Made by a program: the position numbers and the translations under genes. From positions 15,290,496-15,354,495 of the forward strand of contig OZ024936.1 of assembly GCA_964017235.1 (NCBI GenBank): DNA of 64,000 nucleotides, given 5' to 3'. The notes below the pieces were generated by a model, which made no database searches, was not told the origin of the DNA, and saw only the letters and a list, made by a program, of their open reading frames with translations. The DNA comes from Sabellastarte sp. h YS-2021 (taxonomy: Eukaryota > Annelida > Polychaeta > Sabellida > Sabellidae). This document shows positions 1 to 9,600 of this stretch, one piece after another; within the stretch, counting starts at the first letter, position 1; each line of letters opens with the position of its first letter.

Positions 1-34
1 TCTGATATATATAATATTTGAGTTGTATTGTATC

Positions 35-220
35 TTTATATACAGTGCAATATCTGAATGTACTACAGGACTCAAAGTGCTGTTTAACCCATCGTGACTG
101 CAGCTCTCAAGTTACTGATATCCCTCAACCAAAAGACAGACACTCAAGGATGACAATTTATCAATGTCCTTGGGGTTCCTTGTGGGAATGGAACCCATAC
201 AGAGGTAACTGTTTGTGACA
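35..220 (-). mobile_element. SINE fragments (family 2 body, then family 1)
   Basis: 35-175 repeats the body of the family 2 SINE (CTACAGGACTCAAAGTGCTG, CAAGGATGACAATTTATCAA). 176-220 is a minus-strand scrap of family 1 (GTGGGAATGGAACCCATACA). Confidence 0.6.
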
Positions 221-225
221 TGATT

Positions 226-540
226 ATTATTATTATTATGTATTTATACAATATCTCTAAATACTACAGGACTCAAAGTGCTATTTAACCAATCCGACTG
301 TAAAGGTACAGCCCCAACTCACAAGTAACTGACATTCCCCTAACTGGAAGATAGAGGCTCAAGGATGACCATTTATCAACGTCCTTGAGGTACTTTAACC
401 TGCCACTGGGAATAGGACCCAATAACAGAGGACTGCCATTTAAGTGGTCATCCAAGCCACTATGTATCTGACTGTGCCTTGGTTCGAACACACGTCCTGT
501 GTATCATCACCAAGGCCACAGTGCCAGTTATGTGCACAGA
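226..540 (-). mobile_element. tRNA-derived SINE, family 2
   Basis: Minus-strand order: tRNA-like head (TGGCCTTGGTGATGATACAC...GTGTTCGAACC), an unrelated body (CCAGTGGCAGGTTAAAG, CAAGGACGTTGATAAATGGT, GACTCAAAGTGC on the plus strand) and an ATAATAATAATAAT tail. The corresponding copy in unit B is 27230-27420. Confidence 0.75.
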
Positions 541-3206
541 CAGACAAACTGTCCCAATAACAATACCCTTAGGCTCCCTGTTTAAGGGGATGAAGGTAAA
601 TATTATAATATAGCACAATATGCATGGTATAGTTAAAATTTAAACCATTTACTTAGTTGGTGGATTGAGAAACAGTCGTCCCTTATTTGTTCAATGGATG
701 GCCCTGCCGTAAAAAATTGATCACTTTATTACGGTTTCAAATCATAATTCAAGGGTAATAACATTTTATTTTTTGTTAATTTTGTATCTGACATACACTT
801 TGTTTAGCATTGCAAATACCTTTTGGGGTGAATCTATCCACTTTTCCATGTGTAATTCCTACCTTGTATTTATCCACTAGCTTCTATATGTAATCCCGAT
901 GCTTCTTCACAAATATAAATACATATAGCACACAAAATGCATAAATCAACTGCTTGGATTTCCATGAACTTCTTCCTTCTAACAAAGGCATATTTTAAAG
1001 CTTATATAAAACCAACTTACAAAAACAGTGTAAGAGTTGTCTTGCATCGCACAAGACAGGCTGCCTTGTATATAAATATTATCAATCCGCAGTGACTTAT
1101 ATTTATATTTTTGTTTCTCAATTAAGTCTCATGAAAAACTTATTTGCATAAGAGATTATTCCTTAAAAGTAGGATTTTAGTTACCGGAGGGACTAGATGT
1201 ACTAACTGGATCAAAATTTAATGAATTTAAATGATTAGCTCTCACATTTGGTGATTAGTTACATTACAGTTTTGTTGTGTTTTAACAACATATTGATGTC
1301 AACCGTTACTCACATGTTCTCCTGACGGCATAAGACAATTGATAATGATATGTCTTATTTATTAGATCTTACTGAACAAATATGTCTTTCTGTCATATGA
1401 CATGGTTGGTATACTATGATAATGATTATAAATCAATAAACCTAATAATAAGATATATGTAGGACTCTGATTGTTATTTTAGTTCATTTTATCTAGCTTC
1501 AGTAGTTCTGATTATTCCTTACTAATGTTTCTGCTGGGCTTTTCTCAGACCAGTAGCCTGTACAGCTTTTTGGTAAGTCCCTATTATCCCAGAAAGACAC
1601 TCAGAAAGTGAAACCATTTTTTGGAGAAAAAGTTTATTTACTCCACTAAGAAAGTAATGCAATAGGCAGAGTGCATTTGTCCATTGGCTTGCAAAATAAC
1701 TTATTATGGACAGACCTTGGGGCAATTTCCAGGAAATCGGACAATGGCACATGGAACAGTTAAATTCTATGTTTGTAGCGATCCAGCTCAGCATCTGAGT
1801 TCAGCAGCAGGGTTGATGTGTTTCATAAAAGATACACAAATTTATAACCATATACATTTTATATATGTTATAATATGACAGATGTTTACATGTGTACATG
1901 TTACTTTATGTTTTGGTTGTCTAAATTAGTCCAGGAAAACACAGAAAAAAGAAACATAGTGGTAACAGAGATAAAGGATTTTATTTTATCATGTTCAACA
2001 CTCTTTTATAAATGTAAATTAGTAACTGATACATAGTGGCTGTCCTGACTAAATTTGTTTAGCCATTAGAAGGCTTGAATTTACAACATCTCTATTACTG
2101 GGCTAACATTCGTTTTTTACATATGTCACAGTATTTAATGCAAATAAGGGTTAATAAGGATAACCTGAACAATTGATCATTTTCACAAAAGGTCTCAAAC
2201 TCTGAGAGTATTTTCCCTTAGGTTCTGTTTTATTGGCATTCACTAGGTTTATGTCTTGGCTTGAATAAACTCTAAGATGGAAACAGCTTAAAATTGGAGG
2301 GCCGATCCCAATATCACAGCAGCTATCGATTGGGTCCATTAGAAGATTTTTTGATGGCAGTGATGGTCACAGTTCCTGAACTGGTCAGGAAAAACTACCA
2401 ATACAGAGACATACAAATTTTAGGTTTTGAACTTTATCATTAATTTACATCCGTGCTGCACTTACTGTTATTTTTAAGATCAAATTAATTTATACCATTT
2501 ACTACAAAGTTATTTGTTTATCAAACTATATTACTAGATGAATATAAACTAATTACAACTATTTGTCATATTTCAGTTAGACTTTCAAGTAGCTATGACT
2601 TCCATTGAACATAAAAACCTATTTACATACAAAACAGGTCACACGTTTTCCTTCTGTTAAACCATTTCCAATGTAAAATAAACATGCATACTTTAATGTG
2701 GGCATCCCCAGCCAGTAGCACGTAACACTTCCACATTTACCCTGTTTAATACTAGCAATGACAACACTATTATTGTTGTAATATGTTCTAGATGGATTTA
2801 GGTCTCAAGGTCCAATAAGTGGTAGGTTTTTATTAACTACATTCCAGATATTAAAAAAACCCATAAAAGGTAGCATTTGAGGTGCTGATCTCAAATATAA
2901 ATTGCATTATCACCTCTTAAAACACTAACATAAAAAAGTAAAAAATAATGTGATTATTTCTGGGCAAAGCACTTTATTAACTTGGGCTTGTGTGAATTTT
3001 AATCAGAAGATGTCCAGTTTAAAACTGTTTATAAGATAAGCATAAATAACATTTTTGTCTTCCAGTTTGTCCATGTTACAACTGGGAGAAATAGACCACA
3101 ATTGTTATTTTTATATTCTACATTGTGCAAAATTTATGTGTGTTCTAAGATATCACATCAAAAGTCTTCCTCATGTAATAGTATTTTTCCAATGTATACA
3201 CACATC
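541..3206. other. Downstream flank of copy A
   Basis: No gene recognised. Most of it aligns with 27430-32230 (and 37540-38120) of unit B, without the two LINEs found there. Confidence 0.6.
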
Positions 3207-3212
3207 TTTATT
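3207..3212 (-). promoter_or_regulatory. Poly(A) signal, copy A
   Basis: AATAAA on the minus strand about 50 bases past the stop codon. The same hexamer lies at the same place in copy B (38127-38122), giving a short 3' UTR if used. Confidence 0.5.
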
Positions 3213-3262
3213 TTACATATGACCCTAAACCAGTTTCCAGCCAATAACCTACACTCCACTTG

Positions 3263-3623
3263 TTACCATTTTGAAACAAGCAATGATATCATAACTACAG
3301 TTATGATACTTTGTTGGTGGACAATCCAACTTCCTGAAGTTGGAGCCGGTACTGACATCATACATGATCCATCATCGATCTGGGCATTTGGGTCATAATT
3401 AAGGGAGAACCTGTAGGTACACCCTGTAGCGGCATAAGGAGGGACATATGATTTGGCACATGCGTTTGAGTCTCTCACAGAAGTCGCTACATCTTTAGCC
3501 ACATCTTCACCAGATACCAGAGCTCCGTGAGCATAGCCAAATTGGTGGAGAGAATAGGCCTCTCCAGCAAAGTACACAGAACCAACTGGCGCTTGCAGAG
3601 CTTTGTGTTGTGATCTTGTAAAT
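3263..3623 (-). CDS. Copy A exon 9: C-terminal FAD motif, Cys module, hydrophobic tail
   Basis: Residues 421-540. PVGSVYFAGEAYS and GYAHGALVSGEDVA (Y451 kept) close the amine oxidase domain. C476 and C489...C508 follow, enclosing NYDPNAQIDDGSC. Then come a small-residue stretch (TSGS, 516-519) and a hydrophobic end (about 527-537), which suggest a GPI-anchor signal. The acceptor is CTTTACAG|AT. The stop TAA is at 3265-3263. Confidence 0.93.
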
Positions 3624-6600
3624 CTGTAAAGAAATATTTGTATAATTAGTGGGAATCTTCTTTAACAACCCCTCAAAAAGAATTTAAATAAATAAAACAA
3701 ATGATTTGCAAATAGTGTTGCATTGAAACAGAAGACATCCAGTATTTTTTTGGCTTTGCAAACAGTCAAGGCAAAATTTACACACACATACATGAGCCAT
3801 AATATGACATTCAACATTACATGGACATGTATTGTGGTAAAGCTAACAAATCTCAGTTTTAGCCCATGTAGAGTATATGTCACAAAATGTAAAGAAGTTT
3901 TGCTAGCATTTTTATAGAATTTCAGACAACAACATGAGGGAATTTTTATGTTTTGCCCAAATATAACTAACCTGGTTTAAAGTTTGGTCTAAAAACTTTC
4001 TGAAAGTTAATAAATAAGATATTCCAAATAACAGAGGCTAAATCATCCAAACATAAATAAAGTTTAATGTCTTTAGGCAGTTACTCTAACTATGACAACA
4101 TATTTTAACATTATTGTAATTACATTCAGTCCAACAGTAAAGATAATATTGGGACAGGCCTTCAGCATATGTTCATGTGAGAGTTCAACCCACACAGATG
4201 TGACAGCCTGTGATTAGATGCCAAGATTGTTGACCACTAGGACACCATGGACACCTCCATATTGGTGCAAGAATGGCAAAATTACACATTTGCAGATGAA
4301 AAAATTTCTCTGTCACAATAAATCTTGACTTTTATAGCACCTGGTCATGGTCTCCATTTCATAGTTGATGTTTAATTTGAAGTCATTAGTGAGACCTTGG
4401 AAAGACAAAGGGACAATTTAAAATACAGTAATACTATAATACTATGTTGTGGGAGTCAAGCTCACATACAGGTGACAACCTTATTTATATGCCAAATTTG
4501 TTGCCAACTGGGCCATAGGGACTTTTTCTGAAGTGGTAAAATTATTCGCTGTAGTTGTGAAAGTATTACCCCAATGGCCAATCAGAGTAACTGCCCTGAA
4601 AGAAGGGGTCTGAATGGAGTCTGGGAATAAGAATCTCTTCTGCCTCAGGAACATCATGACCAAATATGTTCTTCAGAACAGCCATCACCTCCGCTTTGAC
4701 CTCTTCATCTAAAATAACAAACAACAAGTTAGTTGGAGGTCTTTGTTGATTTGATAGCATTTCTTTGATGAAAAATGTGCTTGTTTAATTCACACTAAAT
4801 GTTTGCTTTTGATTTAACTCTATATTAAGCCTTGGTTTTTTTTTGGTTGATGGGGCAATAAATAGGACAACACATTTTGAAAAAATAATTACTTAGATCT
4901 TATTCAATGTGCGCATTTGTCTTATATTGTGTATTAGAATAAAATAGAAACATTTTATTGTGCTAAATTAATACAACATCATCTAATGCAATTGAGGTCA
5001 AAAAGGGAAAATTCAGGGACATGTCAGGTCAAGATCCAAAGTAGCAGCCACTGGGGGAGATATACTATGGTGGATGATATGCTAGTCTAAAGAAGTACAA
5101 GTAGTTCTAGTACAAATTTTTATCTTTTAAACGTATCACATCTTTAATCACATCTAATATATAAGAATGTAATTTATTTCAGAAATTTACAAAGATTTTT
5201 TTCCTGACAAGGTAAGAAAATGAGTCAACATTCAATAATTTTATCAACCAATGACAGGTTAAAAAGTATATCCTTTGTTCTTTTCTATTCTTAGCTTTTC
5301 TAGTACTTAATCTTTGATCAGAGGGAGAGTCTTTGGCATGACAGCCAAAATAATATCAAAAGTTCTTTGGTTTAAGGACAAAGTGGGGCAATACTACAGA
5401 CACAGGGTCGAGGTGAGACATTGTAGTTTGAAAGCCTTAGTAAACATGTGTGATTTCATGTTTTTTACAGATATTCCACTATATGTAGCCTACTTTAGAA
5501 CAAAAAGTTCATTGCAGAACATCATCCTAAATTCTATTGCACTATTCCACTGATATCCATAAATCATTCAATCAACCACCTGACTCACCAGTAGAAGCCT
5601 GCAATCTCCTGGCTTCAGCTCCAGTCACTGCTGCTTGTAACATGTGACTTTCTGGCTTGGCTTTGTTGACATTTTGCCAGACGGTGAAATATCCCCGTCG
5701 TTTGGAGGCATAAATGATCCACTCAGTGTCATGTGGAACAAACCAGATGATATTGGGGTTGAACCTCACATGAACATGGATGTAATCATTCATGGAAAAC
5801 TGTAAATAGAACAGAAGGAAAAAATGACAGTTATTACAATAGACTCAGTTGTCTGTGAATATCAGAATGTGTCCTGCTCATAACAAATTAATTAAATAAG
5901 AATACATTAAATAAAAATGCAGCCTTTTAAATGCAGATACGCACATTCCTTTTTTTGTTAATATTACTCAATGCTGTGAAAAAATTAAAAATTAAAAATA
6001 TAGTGGGACATTTAACATCACTGACTTGTAGCTTGTAACATAATATTACTTGCTAGCACATTCTGCTGTCAACTAGGTTCAAACTCACAACCACCGAAGT
6101 GAGAGATCCAAGTGATTAAAGGTGTGTATTCATATTTTAAAAAAACTCATGTTTTATTTTTCCTGTATTGACAACTGTATGTAAAAACCACATAAGTGTA
6201 CAGTTTGGAAAAAAATAACCTGTACAAAATCAAAAAGCAGATGTTTTTTTTTTTCAATTCTTCTCAAAATTTTGGAAGAAAAATGTATATCTATGATGTA
6301 TGTTTCTTTTTCCAAAACAACATACAAAAACTAATCACTTTATTTTAATTGACAAGTTTAGTCCATTGGCAAACTCATTATTGGGAAGGTTTTACATGAT
6401 TTAACGATAGTTGACTAACAAAAACAAAACACATGTGTTGTCTTATTTATCACATTTTGAAACAATATTTTATGTATGCTATTACAGAGAATAAATGCCA
6501 TTAATGTCTAGTTTAATATGATTTCTCCTTATTTTATTCACTCAATTGGTGATTTTTTGAAAAATTCAGTCCAGCCTTGGTGTTATGTTGTTACAATGAC

Positions 6601-9600
6601 TATTGTATTAGCTTGCAAGCATTGGGCGGGACAAAATGTATTAACATTGTATTTCTTAAGCAGGCAAGACAGAATTTTATGCCATCTTTGTACTGGCAAA
6701 GTAGTACTAGCAAAAATTTCTATTAAAAAATAATGTGTATGTGGCTTTGACAAAATTGCCCAGGACAAAACCTAAGAATGCCTTGCAATAACAAAGACTG
6801 GTAAAGATTGTCATACAATCCTGTTATGAACCTTCCAGAACAATAAAGTGACCCAAGAGTAATATAGATTGAATGACAACATTTGAGGAACAGCTCCTGA
6901 TAATTGTGTACTGAAAGGTCTATCTTACAGCATGCAATGACTGTAACTTCCATTCTGGTAGGCTAGGATAGAACTGCACTAAGGAATTCTGCAAAACTCC
7001 AATACTGAATGTTGTGATCACCTTCTTTCCTGCATAAAGAACAGATTTTTGCCTTATTTTTGTATAATAGTTATTACAGTTATTATTTTAAGCTAGTTTA
7101 TAATATTCTTTAGGAATATTTATATGTGTGCAATACAAATATTATATTAAACAAATATGTTTAACAAATAAATAGAAAAATTGCATTGTCTGCATTGTAA
7201 TTCTTATGTAATTTTACTATTTATTCTGGTAGTCGAACACAATTTCAAACAGTTTTATTTTGTTATATACATGTATATTATATGAATACATATGTATACT
7301 ATTCAACATTTTTCTGACTAAATTAACCACCTGTGTTAATAATTCATTATTATTTCATGAGACATTTAGATAATCACTTTAAACTTTATACATAATTATG
7401 TGTAAACCAGAAAAAATATCACAAAAAAATCTCATACCAAATAAGTACATGTATTTTCATTCACATATGTTGATCAAGAAAATGACTTTTATTAAAAGAG
7501 GACTACCAGTAGATTACCACAACAAAAATGTGAACTCAGCTTTACTTCAGACCTTAAATTTCGGGACATATAGCTCATATACAAAGATTTAGTAATTCCA
7601 ATATTATATCTTACAGACTATTTTTCATATATTTTAACCCTTTTGTTATTATAATCAACGGTAACATGTCTGAGGGAATACGAAACCTGTAAATGTGCCT
7701 TTGTCTGTTGTAACTACTACTCTGCTATCTGTGTAGTTTACAGCTGCCACAACTGTCTCCAGATGAAGCTTGTCTTCCCAGTCTGACATAGAAAATTAAA
7801 GTACTATGTATCACTTGTCTTAGTAATTTGGCACTCCCTAAAATTGGCATTGTAGAAAGTAAACATTGACTTTAAACTCTGGCCAATCAGGAACACTGAT
7901 CTAACTTGTAAGCTATATGCTGATTGGTCATGTATCAATTTCAAAATAAAATATCAGCATACTGTTTGACCTGGAATGTTAGAAAAACATGAAATAAGCA
8001 TCATTATTTGTGTTTGTTGTATGTTGATTAGGGTAGCTTTTATACATTGATACGTCCAATATGTAAATAAGTCCAATATGTAAATATATACCAAAAAGCT
8101 AGTACAAAACCATAGATTTTGTCACTGTTGACTGTAGTTAAGTTGTGCCTTACTCAAAATTAGGTGTGAGATTTTTTTTATCAAAACTTAAGCTGAATTA
8201 AAAGGCAGGGCTAACCCAGAAAATTTTGTTGAAAACTTGAAGCTTGTAGACTAAAACAAAGGTTATACAAGGTCTTTTGTATAAACACATTAATTTTTTT
8301 ATTGCCTGGAATTTTACGTATGTACATTGTTCAGTGGTATTTTGATTTTGAAGAGTTTGATTTTAAGTTGAAACTTAGTCAAAGCTAAGTTGGAGAATTC
8401 AGCAATCAAAAAAATTTAGCTGAATCAAGACAGGGCTTATTCAAATTATTTCGTGTAGGTTGCACAAGATCCTCTGTGTGAGGACATTGTTGGATGTTGT
8501 GCTCAATGTATTGCCAGAAATGTTACATATGTATATGTACATGTTTACACATTGGAGATCAAAGTCAGGAATTCATATCCCCTTCAACAACTAATTTTAA
8601 GTTAGGGCAGACTCTCAATATTTCCCACAAGCTGTCATGATTTGCATTCCAACCCAATGCCCAGGTTACACAGTGGTGAATTTTAATGACGAGTATCTGT
8701 GAATATCAAATTCTTCAATGATATTGGTTTAGTCCTCATTATTCTTTGTTTTTATTCAGTCCTCATCATTATTCGCTATTTTACAGCAACAAAAGGCTGT
8801 TCAAAATTGACACCAGAATTTCAAAATTTTTAAGTTTGACATTACAATTTAGCACTAAGCATAGCATGTTCTTCTGTGTTGTCACTTTGCAATAGGGCAT
8901 TCGCCGATGAGTCGAGTTTGTAATCATAGTAAATGGTGAGATATCTGCAGCATTCCATACAGTATTCACATTATAATCTTGTGTTGTCAAGCCATAATCT
9001 AAGAGCAGTTGCAAAATGTCATACAACATGGTACAGGTTTGAAAAACCTTTTATCACATGACCACAATTTTGTGGCTACTTCTGGCTAATTTATTTATTT
9101 GAGTTTTAATATCACCTTCAACAATTAATAGGTCATATCACGATTGGTAGTTTAATGGGCAGAGCAAACCGTACATACAGTTGCTAAAGGTTCTGTACTG
9201 TAAACTGCCAACCATCGATAAGCAACTGCAAACTTTCCTACATAGGGTCTGGGGTTGAACCGCAGACCTCCGAGATGGGAGACAAGTGTGTTACCGCTGT
9301 GGCATTCTTGCAAAATAAAAGCTACCAGTACTTGTCTATATTTGCCGAGATGTTCATAGCAGCCTTTTCATTGTGTGACCTGGGCAAAAACTAATGAAGT
9401 CACATATCCAAATCCATAAATAACATAAACAAGAGTACTCGTAGACTGCAGACCTCAGCCAGGCCCAACTCCCACCAGTATTGCTTATGAGTGTAATAAT
9501 GAAAAATGCTTTAAATATTTCTGGATCAAAACAATATGCATCATTACCAAAATCTTATTACAATCATGAAGGATAACAATGTACCCATATAGAGTGCCCG

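Noticed and set aside
4481..4663. Short open frames overlapping exon 8 (also 39826-40011)
   Set aside because: Wrong frame relative to the conserved amine oxidase exon and running through the splice donor into the intron.
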